Assembly: GCF_029958905.1 (NCBI RefSeq)
Contig: NZ_CP124613.1
Location: forward strand, 496,001-560,000
DNA length: 64,000 nt
Direction of reading: 5' to 3'
Origin: Vibrio sp. YMD68
GTDB lineage: Bacteria; Pseudomonadota; Gammaproteobacteria; Enterobacterales; Vibrionaceae
Part shown: positions 35,274 to 44,449 of the stretch, piece by piece
Layout: every line of letters begins with the position of its first letter
Numbering within the stretch: the first letter of the stretch is position 1
Translations under genes and position numbers: made by a program
Notes under the pieces: model-generated
The model's input: the letters and a program-made list of their open reading frames with translations, nothing else
Databases searched by the model: none
Told to the model about the DNA's origin: nothing

Positions 35274-36334
35274 GCAATAGAAAACAATGGTGGGAAACCA
35301 CGGAAGAGGCAGAGTTCACGATGAGTACAGACAATCAAGAATTAATACATGACCACGATGATCACAGTGTCCAAGAGTTTTACACGCTCGTAGGTAGACA
35401 CTCTGGTTTGGACTTTATGACTCAAGTTGGCCACGTGGCGGTCATTTCTACGTACAAAAAACTAAAAGAATCAGGCATTTGGAAAAACCAAAAAATTCAC
35501 ACTGACCACGGTGCGGTCATTTTAACTAGCTGGGACTTGGTTTGCGAGCACATTTTCAAAAAGTCGAAAAGCTATGTGAATGAGCAAATACAAAATCTAA
35601 ATATCTTTGGTGAGGCTCTTATTGAAGCAACTGAGAGTGCAGGTGTTGGAATATCAATATTGCGCCTAGCACGCAAACTCGAACCAGAGAAACTAGAACA
35701 CATCCGCGAAGAGGTCGCGCAATGTAAAAAGCCTACCGAGGTGAAAAAGCTTTTTGAAGAAACCGTCACCGAACTGCAACGCCAGCTCGATGAGCAAAAG
35801 GACAACAGTGAGCAGATTCAAAATGATTTGGAGCAGCGCATTGAACACGAAAAAGCCCTTACTGCAAAGTGGAATGCAAAGTTTCGCATTGCTCAAAAAG
35901 ATAAAGAAAACAAATACAGTAAAGACTGGCATCCCGCCATTGCCCGCGTTCGCTATTTATCTGCCTACGCCAGTGAGCAGTGTCGCATCGCTCTTCATGG
36001 AATGTATGGACTTGTCAATGACATTCAAGCTCTACAAGCACAAGAAGACATCTCTTCTGATGATTATCAAGCTGGGTTAGATGCCGTTGTTCTTATCGCT
36101 GAAACTATGTTGGCTGAATGCACTTCGCTTTCTCGTCACTTAACACAGCGCATTCCAGGGATAGAGCTCGCTAACCAAAGCGAGACCCTTTTCAAGTACA
36201 CCGATGATGAAGAGGCTCGGCTGAGAGACTTACGCAGGGTGTTACAAAACAATGCTAAATCAGCACTAAAAGCAGACAACGCGAAGATTCTAAAAGGTCA
36301 AACAGGACCACAACCTGAGATTGAGGATGAATGA
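35270..36334 (+). CDS. Phage early protein with coiled coil, unknown
   Basis: 354 residues. The centre (about 165-225; FEETVTELQRQLDEQKDNSE and on) is a long coiled coil, with a C-terminal helical region. The N-terminal part (HVAVISTYKKLKESGIWKNQ, SWDLVCEHIFKKSKSYVNEQ) resembles DUF3102-like or replication-associated phage proteins. Role unknown; translationally coupled to both neighbours. Confidence 0.6.
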   Translation: MSNRKQWWETTEEAEFTMSTDNQELIHDHDDHSVQEFYTLVGRHSGLDFMTQVGHVAVISTYKKLKESGIWKNQKIHTDHGAVILTSWDLVCEHIFKKSKSYVNEQIQNLNIFGEALIEATESAGVGISILRLARKLEPEKLEHIREEVAQCKKPTEVKKLFEETVTELQRQLDEQKDNSEQIQNDLEQRIEHEKALTAKWNAKFRIAQKDKENKYSKDWHPAIARVRYLSAYASEQCRIALHGMYGLVNDIQALQAQEDISSDDYQAGLDAVVLIAETMLAECTSLSRHLTQRIPGIELANQSETLFKYTDDEEARLRDLRRVLQNNAKSALKADNAKILKGQTGPQPEIEDE

Positions 36335-36915
36335 TGCACACCAATGATACCAGCGAACTATTTTTAGCTAACGAGATGCCTTCTAGTTACATAGATTCAG
36401 TACTGACTGAGTACGGTCTACTTGTTCAAAAAAGACATCAGCTAACTCAACTTATTCTTGACTGCATCCCCAGCAAGTTTAGTGCCTCTTATGAAGTTGT
36501 TAAAAGAGATGTACTAGCAGGAAAGTATGGTAAGGACACGAAATTGATGGCTCTATCTATTGGACGCAAAGGTCAGTTTCCTTCTTTATCAAGCATCCAC
36601 AGATGGAAAGAAAATAATGAATATGAAAAGGCAGCACTTCTATTAGTCAGTGGTCACGCTCAAAAAGTGTATGAAATTAGAGGGGTAGATTTTGCGGAGT
36701 TCTGTTGCCCCAGCTGTCAAGTCCAATTAAAAGCATACCGAAACTCTCATGACGTCGATATCGAAAGTAACGAAAGCTGTCGGAGTTGCGGTGAAACTAT
36801 TGGTCTGTTAGCGAAAAAGAATCATGGTCAGATTGTAGTAAGAGATTTACAACACAGATCAAAAGCATTCCCTAAAACTTTTTCTTTTATGCAGCGCATG
36901 TGCATGGTGAAGTGA
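36331..36915 (+). CDS. Transposase N-domain paralogue with zinc ribbon
   Basis: 194 residues. Residues 45-95 (VKRDVLAGKYGKDTKLMALS, IGRKGQFPSLSSIHRWKENN) align with the N-terminal domain of the transposase two genes on (VRREIMSGALGESVRKAVKA, LGRDGSFPSSSTVANWVKAY). The C-terminal part has CCPSC and CRSC pairs about 40 residues apart, a zinc ribbon. So it looks like a DNA-binding domain duplicated from the transposase and fused to a zinc module; it may bind the same end or enhancer sites. Not a named family to me. Confidence 0.7.
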   Translation: MMHTNDTSELFLANEMPSSYIDSVLTEYGLLVQKRHQLTQLILDCIPSKFSASYEVVKRDVLAGKYGKDTKLMALSIGRKGQFPSLSSIHRWKENNEYEKAALLLVSGHAQKVYEIRGVDFAEFCCPSCQVQLKAYRNSHDVDIESNESCRSCGETIGLLAKKNHGQIVVRDLQHRSKAFPKTFSFMQRMCMVK

Positions 36916-36922
36916 GGTTTTT

Positions 36923-38569
36923 ATGACTGTATTAATTCAAACATCCAACACCGAGATAAGCGTAAACAGTGAGCTGCACAACATTGTGCCAGAGCGCAAG
37001 GTAGTCGCACAAAACCGTTACGCGCTGGTATCGAAAATTGAAACCAAAATGAAGGAAGGACTCACCGAGGCATTAGCGTATCACTTTGTGCGTCGTGAAA
37101 TCATGAGCGGTGCGTTGGGGGAGTCGGTTCGTAAAGCGGTGAAAGCACTCGGCCGTGACGGCTCATTTCCTTCTAGCTCGACCGTGGCGAACTGGGTAAA
37201 GGCTTATCGTGAGGGGGGCATCGCTGCACTGGCACCAAAACACACCGGACGCCGTAAGAAGGCGCAAGGTTGGGAACTTCGCGCGCAGCAGCTTTATCTT
37301 CAAACCAGTAAGCCGTCGATGGCAGCGGTGGCTCGTAAGCTTCGTGAAGATGAAAATTTCACCTGCACTGACCGTCAAGTGCGTCATTACTTAAACAATT
37401 TGCCAAGCATTAACCAACACCCAAACCGCTTAGGTCGCAAGTTGTATAACGGCAGTCATGCCCACTATAAGCCCCGCACCACAAACGGCATTGAGGTGGG
37501 TGACATCTACATGGCCGATGGTCACACGATGGATGTGTATCTCGCTCATCCTGAGACTGGAGACTTATGGCGTGCTGAGCTGATTATCTGGATGGACGTG
37601 CGCAGCCGCTTCATTGTGGGCTGGGAGCTGACTGACTTTGAAAGTGCCGCGAATACCTTCAACTCATTGGTGCGCACTCTCACCAACCATGACCATGTGC
37701 CCGCAGTGATTTATATCGATAACGGCTGCGGCTATAAAAACCGCCTTGTGTGTGATGCTACAGCAGGGTTATACGCTCGAATGGATTTGTCTGTGCTGTT
37801 TGCTATCCCTGGCAACGCAAAAGCCAAAGGCCAGATTGAACGCTGGTTTCGCACTATGGAGGAGGACTTCTCAAAAATGGAGTTTCCTCGCTTTTATTGC
37901 GGCGCTGACCAAGCCGATGAAGTGCGCACTCGATTGGTGATGGAGGTCAAGCGTGCCAACAAGCAAGGTAAACCATCGCCTCTGCCCACCATCTTCGAGT
38001 GGCGAGAGAAGTTTGAGCACTGGCTCACCAAGTATCACAACAGGCCACACCCAGAGCTGAAACACACCACGCCCGCTGCAATGTTTGACTCGTTACGTCG
38101 CACGCCCGTTAACACGGACTTATGCGAGCTCATGAAGCGTCAGGAAAAGCGTAAGGTGGCACGCGGCATGGTGCGTTTGCACAACCGTGTTTATCGCCAT
38201 GAGGCACTCTTAGCCCACAACGGTCAGGAAGTGATTGTGGCCTTTGATTGGTGGAACGATGAGCAAGTGACTATCCGCACCTCAGAGCAAGTACTGGTGT
38301 GTGATGCACCACTGATTGAACGCGCTGCCGTTGTCTCGACCTCCTTTATGCAAGATGCCAAAGACAAGCAGTTAGTCGGTCAAACGCGCCGTCTACAAGT
38401 GAAACTTGGTGAGATAGAAGCGCGCAATCGTCAAGCGCTGACTCACGATGAGCAGCTTCATCATATTAATGAGTTGACCATTGAAGGTGACTACACACTT
38501 ATCGAAGACGATAGCCAAGTGCAAGGCGATGACGATGACTTGTTCGCACTTTGGATGGACGAGCAATAA
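36923..38569 (+). CDS. A: Mu-like transposase A (DDE)
   Basis: 548 residues. N-terminal DNA-binding domain (about 25-125), DDE integrase core with Asp in YMADGHTMDVYL, Asp in YIDNGCGYKN and Glu in KAKGQIERWFRTMEEDF, then a Mu-type C-terminal domain (MVRLHNRVYRHEALLAHNGQ) and an acidic tail that would contact B. Carries out integration and replicative transposition using the 17858 and 49506 ends. Confidence 0.95.
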   Translation: MTVLIQTSNTEISVNSELHNIVPERKVVAQNRYALVSKIETKMKEGLTEALAYHFVRREIMSGALGESVRKAVKALGRDGSFPSSSTVANWVKAYREGGIAALAPKHTGRRKKAQGWELRAQQLYLQTSKPSMAAVARKLREDENFTCTDRQVRHYLNNLPSINQHPNRLGRKLYNGSHAHYKPRTTNGIEVGDIYMADGHTMDVYLAHPETGDLWRAELIIWMDVRSRFIVGWELTDFESAANTFNSLVRTLTNHDHVPAVIYIDNGCGYKNRLVCDATAGLYARMDLSVLFAIPGNAKAKGQIERWFRTMEEDFSKMEFPRFYCGADQADEVRTRLVMEVKRANKQGKPSPLPTIFEWREKFEHWLTKYHNRPHPELKHTTPAAMFDSLRRTPVNTDLCELMKRQEKRKVARGMVRLHNRVYRHEALLAHNGQEVIVAFDWWNDEQVTIRTSEQVLVCDAPLIERAAVVSTSFMQDAKDKQLVGQTRRLQVKLGEIEARNRQALTHDEQLHHINELTIEGDYTLIEDDSQVQGDDDDLFALWMDEQ

Positions 38570-38574
38570 AAAAA

Positions 38575-38590
38575 AGGGGCCTAAGCCCCC
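38575..38590. terminator. GC hairpin between A and B genes
   Basis: GGGGCC TAA GCCCC hairpin right after the transposase stop, preceded by eight A. On the plus strand no T-run follows, so for rightward transcription it may act as an attenuator or mRNA-processing site rather than a full terminator. Confidence 0.45.
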
Positions 38591-38664
38591 TCCACAACCC
38601 ACAGGATAGTTTGGGACGCCCCCCCGACACCATCCCCAAGTAAGAAGTATAAGGATAATGAAAG

Positions 38665-39672
38665 ATGAACCTAGAATCAAACCCAATCGATATTAACTGG
38701 CCAACGCACTACAACAGTGACGATGTGGCTATGTGTGAAACTATTTTACGCTGGATTGAGAGTCGTGAGCAGAGCCAGAGCTGGCTAGCCAAGCGTGCGC
38801 GAATGAGTGCTTCTTTGGTGAACCAGGTACTCAAAGGCAAATACGGTAATGAGCGCGGCTCTTCACCGACCACTCACATCGTAAAGATGCACCAAACTAT
38901 CACCCACTTTGAAGAAACCGAAGAACGTGTACCTGTCGTCCAAACCTCCGTGTTTAAGCTAGCCCAGCTCTGCTGCAACGCTGTTCGTACTGACCGCACT
39001 ATGGGCGCGTTTACAGGCATTGTTGGTACAGGAAAAACTTTCGCGCTCAAGCATTATGTCTCTACCCACCCGAACACCTACATGTTGCGTGGTCGCCGTG
39101 GACTCAATGCGCCCGCACTTATCAAGCGCCTTATCTCGTTAACAGGTACACACATCGACAAAGGTGCACAGCTTGATGACAAGTTTGATGCGCTCATCGA
39201 TGCGCTGGCAGAGACCGATTCACTGTTGATAGTGGATGAAGCAGAAAACATCACGGATATGGCACTGCACTACATCCGCACCTTACATGATGAAACTGGT
39301 GTGGGCGTGGTTCTGGCAGGGACTGAAGACCTACTCGGGAAGGTGATGCCAGAGTCGTCCATTTTCCACCAAATCGGCTCTCGTATCACATTCAAGCCTG
39401 CAACCATTCGCGGCATCACTCGCAACGATGCCGACCAGGTCGCCTTGGCCAGTTTCAAAGGGGAGTTAGACAGTGAGGTTCTTGATGCAATGTGGACCTA
39501 TAGCGCGGGCTCAATTCGTCAGTTAACCAAAGCCATTATCCCCCATGTGAAGCGATTTGCTCACGGTAAGGGGCAGGAGCTGAACGCTGAGCTTATTCAC
39601 AAGATAGCCAAACAGGTACTCAACCTTGCCCCTGCCAGTGGCGTTCGCCGCAGTGTTCAGGAGGTGCGCTAA
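38665..39672 (+). CDS. B: Mu-like transposition ATPase B
   Basis: 335 residues. N-terminal HTH (WLAKRARMSASLVNQVLKGK, about 35-55), AAA+ core with Walker A GIVGTGKTF and Walker B LLIVDEAE, and the AGTEDLLG sensor region. Selects target DNA and activates A. GATGAACC start region is preceded by AAGGATAATGAAAG. Confidence 0.92.
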   Translation: MNLESNPIDINWPTHYNSDDVAMCETILRWIESREQSQSWLAKRARMSASLVNQVLKGKYGNERGSSPTTHIVKMHQTITHFEETEERVPVVQTSVFKLAQLCCNAVRTDRTMGAFTGIVGTGKTFALKHYVSTHPNTYMLRGRRGLNAPALIKRLISLTGTHIDKGAQLDDKFDALIDALAETDSLLIVDEAENITDMALHYIRTLHDETGVGVVLAGTEDLLGKVMPESSIFHQIGSRITFKPATIRGITRNDADQVALASFKGELDSEVLDAMWTYSAGSIRQLTKAIIPHVKRFAHGKGQELNAELIHKIAKQVLNLAPASGVRRSVQEVR

Positions 39673-39941
39673 TGAGCATCAAGCAAAGTCATCAATTATC
39701 CGAGGCCCTGCAAAAGCTGAGAAAGCTCAATGCTCACATCATTGGCTTTCGTATCGCAGCTAGAGGTCGGTGTCCTGTGGTGTACATCCAAAAGCCAAGC
39801 CACTTATGGCTTATCAATCAAGCGCAGGTTTTACGCGAAACACCCGTCGTGCGCTGGTATGAAGTCTCTTTTTATCTATGCAGCGCCCGTTGGTTTGAGC
39901 GTTGTACTTCCAATCAACAACAACGAGGAAAAGCCTCATGA
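39672..39941 (+). CDS. Small phage early protein, unknown
   Basis: 89 residues; ATG overlaps the B stop codon (TAATG). Basic, with VVYIQKPSHLWLINQAQVLR. Similar small proteins sit after B in other transposable phages; no function known to me. Confidence 0.6.
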   Translation: MSIKQSHQLSEALQKLRKLNAHIIGFRIAARGRCPVVYIQKPSHLWLINQAQVLRETPVVRWYEVSFYLCSARWFERCTSNQQQRGKAS

Positions 39942-40573
39942 GTAAAGAAACCGAAACAAAAAAATTAAAACGTCCAGAAGCACCTGAAGGGTTTGTGTAC
40001 AACGCCGACGGTGACCTGATTGCAATGAAAAACATCCCTGCATCAGAGCTTCGCAAAGATGCTTTTGTGAAAGGTTTAGTGGCACAGGTAAAAGAACACA
40101 GCAACAAGCTAAAGGTGTTTAAACAAGACATTATCAAAGCATTTGAAACGTTCAGAGAAGAGATGCTGGAGCAGTACGATACGAAACTTCACTCTCGCGG
40201 CTCTGGTGAGAATGTCACGGCATTCAGCTTTGATGGTAAGTATAAAATCACGTACAAGACCGATAAGTTAAAGTCATTAGGCCCAGAGCACGATGCAGCC
40301 AGACAACTGGCTCGTGACTATTACGACTCACAGAAAAACGACCTGCCTCATGATGTGCTGTTAGCGGTCCAAGACTTCTTTGTTAAAGATGCCTCGGTCG
40401 CTCAGACCATCAAATTCATAGGCATGGGTTTTCAAGACCCCCTTCTGCTTAAAGCGCAGGAGGCAGCCAAGGATGCGCTGCTTGTTATTGGCAGTAAGTG
40501 TTACTTCAACTTTTACGAACGTGACGAAGAAGGCGCTTATCAGCAGGTACACCTCAATTTTTCGAAGCTGTAG
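39938..40573 (+). CDS. DUF3164 phage protein
   Basis: 211 residues from ATG 39938 (ATGA overlap). PEGFVYNADGDLIAMKNIPA, a long helical middle and KYKITYKTDKLKSLGPEH mark DUF3164, common in the early region of Mu-like phages. Function unknown. Confidence 0.85.
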   Translation: MSKETETKKLKRPEAPEGFVYNADGDLIAMKNIPASELRKDAFVKGLVAQVKEHSNKLKVFKQDIIKAFETFREEMLEQYDTKLHSRGSGENVTAFSFDGKYKITYKTDKLKSLGPEHDAARQLARDYYDSQKNDLPHDVLLAVQDFFVKDASVAQTIKFIGMGFQDPLLLKAQEAAKDALLVIGSKCYFNFYERDEEGAYQQVHLNFSKL

Positions 40574-40575
40574 CT

Positions 40576-40683
40576 ATGAAGAAACGCACGAAGACTCGCC
40601 AGAGAATTAAGCGTCTCTGGCACTTTTACCAAAACAAAAGGAAAAATCATCATGATGGATTGCAGCACAGGTCGACTCATTGA
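40576..40683 (+). CDS. Possible 35-residue basic peptide
   Basis: Starts two bases after the DUF3164 stop: MKKRTKTRQRIKRLWHFYQN and 15 more residues. Very basic. The DNA also forms a hairpin (CCAGAGA/TCTCTGG, about 40591-40612), so it may be a spacer structure instead of a gene. Confidence 0.25.
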   Translation: MKKRTKTRQRIKRLWHFYQNKRKNHHDGLQHRSTH

Positions 40684-40891
40684 ACTAATTGGTAACCCTA
40701 AAGAAATCACTGAACTTAAAGCCAAGTTTGAAAAACAAAACCGACGTCCACTATTAAAGCTCACAGAAGAGCAAGCCACTGAGTTAGCGCCACTTGAGCC
40801 ATACAAGCGCAAAGGACGAATGCGAAACAAACCGTGTCCATGTGGCAGTGGCAATAAGTTTAAAGATTGTTGCTGGGCCAAATACCTTTAA
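40652..40891 (+). CDS. SEC-C zinc-motif protein
   Basis: 79 residues ending RNKPCPCGSGNKFKDCCW, the SEC-C metal-binding motif that also ends SecA. The N-terminal part is charged and helical. Common as an accessory gene in Mu-like phages; role unknown. Confidence 0.75.
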   Translation: MMDCSTGRLIELIGNPKEITELKAKFEKQNRRPLLKLTEEQATELAPLEPYKRKGRMRNKPCPCGSGNKFKDCCWAKYL

Positions 40892-40904
40892 CTTCGGAGG
40901 CACT

Positions 40905-41237
40905 ATGACTCGAACTGAACGCGTATTACTGATGCTAGAGCATAGTGCTGTACCTATGTATCTGGAGCCAAATATGAACCTTGACCAACTACTAAAAAAT
41001 ATCTCGTTTCACTCAGAGCATGACCGTGCAGAGTTCTTGAGTCGTCTTGCGTTACTAGGCGAGCACGTTGCCTTCATGCCTAAATCCCTTACGCCTGAAA
41101 TGCGTCAAGCGCGTGAGCACGTCATTGCTCATAGCCATATCGCAACGAGCATTCGACAGTTAAATGAGCAAATTTATCAACGTTACGTTGACGTTGCTTC
41201 GCTTTCTGTCAGCTCTCAACACATTGGTAAACAGTGA
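40905..41237 (+). CDS. Small phage early protein, unknown
   Basis: 110 residues from ATG 40905, which has CGGAGG upstream; a longer frame would start inside the SEC-C gene. Helical (NLDQLLKNISFHSEHDRAEF). Not recognised. Confidence 0.6.
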   Translation: MTRTERVLLMLEHSAVPMYLEPNMNLDQLLKNISFHSEHDRAEFLSRLALLGEHVAFMPKSLTPEMRQAREHVIAHSHIATSIRQLNEQIYQRYVDVASLSVSSQHIGKQ

Positions 41238-41261
41238 CGCACAACAAGAGGTTTTTAAATC

Positions 41262-41963
41262 ATGGATAAGAAAAAAAAGATCGAGAAAATCAAAAAGCTA
41301 CTCAAACTGTCCGAGTCATCGAATCAGCATGAGGCCGCGCTCGCATTGGGGCGTGCTCAAGCCTTGATGAAAGAGCTAGGGTTGACAAGCGAAAGCCCAC
41401 AGCTAAGTGATGTGCAAGAGGAAAGCATATTTAGCGCCATTAAGTCCAAAACGCCAGCAAGTTATATCGTTGGGCTGATATCAACGATTGCCAGTGCGTT
41501 TGGTTGTCATCCTCATATAAGCCGCCATTTAACTCTTGGACGGATCAATGTGGTGTTTACTGGCCATAATGAACGCCCAGAACTCGCGGCTTATACCTAT
41601 GATGTGCTCGAACGCCAGCTCATGAAAGCGCGAAAAGCGTTTTTATCCACACTGAACAAGCGCAACAAGCAAAGTACTAAAACCGCCAGAGCCGATGTGT
41701 TTTGTAACGCTTGGGTTTATGCCGTACATGACAAAGTCACCGCATTTGCCTTGACCGAAGATGAAAGCCGCCAGATTGAAATCTATCGTCAAGAGCAACA
41801 CCCAGATTTAGTCACAACGAAAGGAAGAGAAGTATCCAATAAACACCTTCGAGGGGGACAGGATGCAGCAGCAATGGCGGGGTATCTATCAGGTAAGGAT
41901 GCGCACCTTCATCAAGGGATGCATGGTCAAGAGCAAACCAAATTAGAACACAACGGAGGCTAA
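41262..41963 (+). CDS. DUF2786 phage protein
   Basis: 233 residues. KIEKIKKLLKLSESSNQHEA and ALGRAQALMKELGL are the DUF2786 domain; the C-terminal half (FTGHNERPELAAYTYDVLER) is the usual partner domain. The KGREVSNKHLRGG and AGYLSGKDAHLHQGM tail is typical of phage versions. Function unknown. Confidence 0.85.
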   Translation: MDKKKKIEKIKKLLKLSESSNQHEAALALGRAQALMKELGLTSESPQLSDVQEESIFSAIKSKTPASYIVGLISTIASAFGCHPHISRHLTLGRINVVFTGHNERPELAAYTYDVLERQLMKARKAFLSTLNKRNKQSTKTARADVFCNAWVYAVHDKVTAFALTEDESRQIEIYRQEQHPDLVTTKGREVSNKHLRGGQDAAAMAGYLSGKDAHLHQGMHGQEQTKLEHNGG

Positions 41964-41964
41964 T

Positions 41965-42390
41965 ATGAACCGCAAAACTGCATACGTTCAACTGGGTATT
42001 GCCAGCAAGTTTTTTTCCGATGATGACGAGTATCGAGCTTTTCTCTCTCGTTATGGGGCGAAAAAAAAAGGCGAGCGAGTCTCTGCAAGCACAATGAGCC
42101 TCGCTCAGTTGATGCAGGCTTGTCATGAGTGCAAGCGCCTGGGTTTTATTAAGTTCGTGTCGAAAGGTAAAAAGCGTCAGAGTCACTCTGGTCAGGCCAA
42201 AAAGTGTTACGCCTTATGGTGCGAGCTTCATCAGCAAGGTGCCGTGGACAACAAACGCTGGCAAGCCATGGAAGCGTGGGCCGTAAAACATTTAGGGCTC
42301 ATATCAGAACGAACCTCACTCGATGAGGCAACGTCTTACGAGTGGAACCTATGTATAGAGGGGTTAAAACAATGGCTGAGACGACTTTGA
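41965..42390 (+). CDS. GemA/gp16-like regulatory protein
   Basis: 141 residues of the Mu GemA (DUF1018) type: YVQLGIASKFFSDDDEYRAF, LMQACHECKRLGF, and C-terminal EWNLCIEGLKQWLRRL. In Mu, gemA and mor are co-transcribed, as here (overlap of 19 bp with mor). Confidence 0.85.
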   Translation: MNRKTAYVQLGIASKFFSDDDEYRAFLSRYGAKKKGERVSASTMSLAQLMQACHECKRLGFIKFVSKGKKRQSHSGQAKKCYALWCELHQQGAVDNKRWQAMEAWAVKHLGLISERTSLDEATSYEWNLCIEGLKQWLRRL

Positions 42391-42755
42391 ATGACCTACT
42401 ACCCAATGGTGCGCTGGAGCTTATAGAACTTATCGGTGAAGGTAATACGCTTGCCTTGGTCAAAGAGTTTGGTGGATTGCCCGTGTATATCCCTGGTAAG
42501 GCGCATGATACCCATCATCTGTGTGATATTGTAACGGTTGACGCGCTAAAAAAATTGGTGGCACAATATGGTGGCACCAAGTTGAATGTACCGCGATGCC
42601 CAAAACTGAATCACTTGTTGATCATTAAAATGCACGATAGAGACGGACTCTCTTTTGCAAAAATCGCGAAAGCTTTGAACTATACCAAGAGCTGGGTTGA
42701 GATGGTTTACTACCAACATCGTTCCAATAACGACACACAACACACTCTCTTCTAA
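42372..42755 (+). CDS. mor: Mor-type middle transcription activator
   Basis: 127 residues of the Mor/C family. LVKEFGGLPVYIPGKAHDTH is the dimer region; GLSFAKIAKALNYTKSWVEM is the helix-turn-helix. Activates middle or late phage promoters. No separate C gene was found, so Mor may drive both late blocks. Confidence 0.88.
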   Translation: MAETTLNDLLPNGALELIELIGEGNTLALVKEFGGLPVYIPGKAHDTHHLCDIVTVDALKKLVAQYGGTKLNVPRCPKLNHLLIIKMHDRDGLSFAKIAKALNYTKSWVEMVYYQHRSNNDTQHTLF

Positions 42756-42827
42756 ATTAGTTGGGTACTGAATTCCCTCTTTAATCTCTCCAAAATAGTC
42801 ATTAAAACAAGCATGAACGAGGTTTTA

Positions 42828-43331
42828 ATGGCTTACCGTCAAGAAGTCAAAGACGCACTTCGAGCCAAGTATATCGGCGGGCTATCGTTGCCCGCCGCTG
42901 CCACTTACTACTCTGTGACTTATCCAACAGCACAGCGTTGGAAGCGTGATGCCAAGCAGTCTGGTGATGATTGGGATAAGCTGCGCACTGCCCAGCAAAT
43001 GGGCTCCACCGCTGAAAACAGCATTGCTCAATCGACGTTATCTCAGTTTCTACGCATCTTTCAGGAAACGTTAGACGACATCGAGCGCAGTACGAAGTTT
43101 AGTGCTGAAGATAAGGTCAAGTTGCTTTCTTCCCTATCGGATACTTATGCAAAAGTCTCTAAAGCTGCTGGGCGCGTTGACCCGTCGTCGTGGGAGCTGT
43201 CTTTAGTTTTAGATGTGATGCACAAATACGGTGAGTTTGCCCAAAGCCATTATCCTGAGTTCTATGCCGAGTTTCTCAATATCCATCACCACTTTGGTAA
43301 AGAAATAGGCAATCACTATGGCAACAAATAA
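42828..43331 (+). CDS. DUF1804 protein, probable small terminase
   Basis: 167 residues. AYRQEVKDALRAKYIGGLSL with an HTH (PAAATYYSVTYPTAQRWKRD), then a helical body. DUF1804 proteins sit before the large terminase in Mu-like phages and are thought to be the small subunit. ATG 42828 follows ACGAGG. Confidence 0.75.
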   Translation: MAYRQEVKDALRAKYIGGLSLPAAATYYSVTYPTAQRWKRDAKQSGDDWDKLRTAQQMGSTAENSIAQSTLSQFLRIFQETLDDIERSTKFSAEDKVKLLSSLSDTYAKVSKAAGRVDPSSWELSLVLDVMHKYGEFAQSHYPEFYAEFLNIHHHFGKEIGNHYGNK

Positions 43332-43340
43332 GGGACTCTC

Positions 43341-43973
43341 ATGAAAGCAAGATATTCAGATATCCGTTCAACCCTTCGCACGGGGGACATCGTGCTTTTC
43401 TCAGGAAAGGGCATCGTGTCGACAGGCATTAAACGGGGTCAGGCGCTGCTGGCACGCTTCATGGGAAATCGTGGCGAAAAAAACTGGAAATGGTCACACA
43501 TCGGCATCGTATTGAAATTACCAGCGTATGACACCGTGATGCTATGGGAATCAACCACGTTATCAAACATTCGATGTGTTGAGCTAGGGCGTCAACATAA
43601 AGGCGTGCAGCTTGTCCCTCTCTCAGAACGAATAGCTTCATACGATGGTGAGGTTTGCATTCGTCAATTGACCAGCGATATCCCTGAGTTACAAAGAATC
43701 GTTGCCTTAAGTGGGCTAAGAGAAAAGCTAAAAGGTGCACCTTATGAGAAAAGCACCTGGCAACTGATCAAGTCGGCCTATAAAGGCCCTTTCGGCCGCA
43801 ACAAAAAAGATCTCTCTTCCGTGTTTTGCTCTGAGTTAGTGGCAGAAGCATACCAAGAGCTTGGATTACTTTGCCGAACGCCACCGAGTAACGAGTATAG
43901 CCCAGCATGTTTTGCTGACCCTCAACTCACTCTCAACGAGGCTCAACTAGGGCCGAGGATCTTATTATGTTAA
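43341..43973 (+). CDS. Permuted papain-like (YiiX/NlpC-P60) cysteine hydrolase
   Basis: 210 residues. LRTGDIVLFSGKGIVSTGIK with WSHIGIVLKL (catalytic His) and VFCSELVAEAYQELGL (catalytic Cys) define the circularly permuted papain fold. Located between small terminase and a membrane protein, where many Mu-like phages place lysis functions, so an accessory cell-wall or lipid hydrolase is likely. No signal peptide seen. Confidence 0.7.
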   Translation: MKARYSDIRSTLRTGDIVLFSGKGIVSTGIKRGQALLARFMGNRGEKNWKWSHIGIVLKLPAYDTVMLWESTTLSNIRCVELGRQHKGVQLVPLSERIASYDGEVCIRQLTSDIPELQRIVALSGLREKLKGAPYEKSTWQLIKSAYKGPFGRNKKDLSSVFCSELVAEAYQELGLLCRTPPSNEYSPACFADPQLTLNEAQLGPRILLC

Positions 43974-44449
43974 GAGCACCATTTGGACTGCATACCGCTA
44001 ACTGCTTAACACTATTGATCGTGTGTACGCTCGTTGTTGCATTTTCTGAGCGGCACCTTTATCAAGCTCCCACCTTATGGACATTCGTATTTGCTCTAAT
44101 GCTTGGGGCTATCTTCGTTCTGTGGGGATTATTGCGTAATCTGCTTGATGAAGCACTGATGTTACCGATTGGCTTGGCCGTCATGGGAATATTATTCATT
44201 GATGATAGAAACGCATTAGCTTCAACTGTGGGTTACGCTTTGAGTTTGCATTATGCCTTATTTAACCTTGTGAGTGGTCGCCTTGCTTCGAAAATGCTTA
44301 AGTCCAGCCTGCTATCTATTACCACCGTTGTCGCTCTGAAATGGTTAATGGTAGACATGGATGACGTAATACGATCTGGCATCGTTTTGGTTGGGGTTTT
44401 ATGTCCGGTTTTATTGTCGTACGAAAGGATGAGAAAGCATTATGAGTGA
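43967..44449 (+). CDS. Membrane protein, possible holin
   Basis: 160 residues with four to five hydrophobic helices (LTLLIVCTLVVAF, LWTFVFALMLGAIFVLWGLL, MLPIGLAVMGILFI, and two more C-terminal). Overlaps the neighbours on both sides. Could be a holin or antiholin by position; no named family. Confidence 0.6.
   Translation: MLRAPFGLHTANCLTLLIVCTLVVAFSERHLYQAPTLWTFVFALMLGAIFVLWGLLRNLLDEALMLPIGLAVMGILFIDDRNALASTVGYALSLHYALFNLVSGRLASKMLKSSLLSITTVVALKWLMVDMDDVIRSGIVLVGVLCPVLLSYERMRKHYE

Noticed and set aside
38393-38686. Leftward frame over the transposase end and the A-B gap
   Set aside because: Driven by the GC hairpin and antisense coding bias; no ribosome-binding site.
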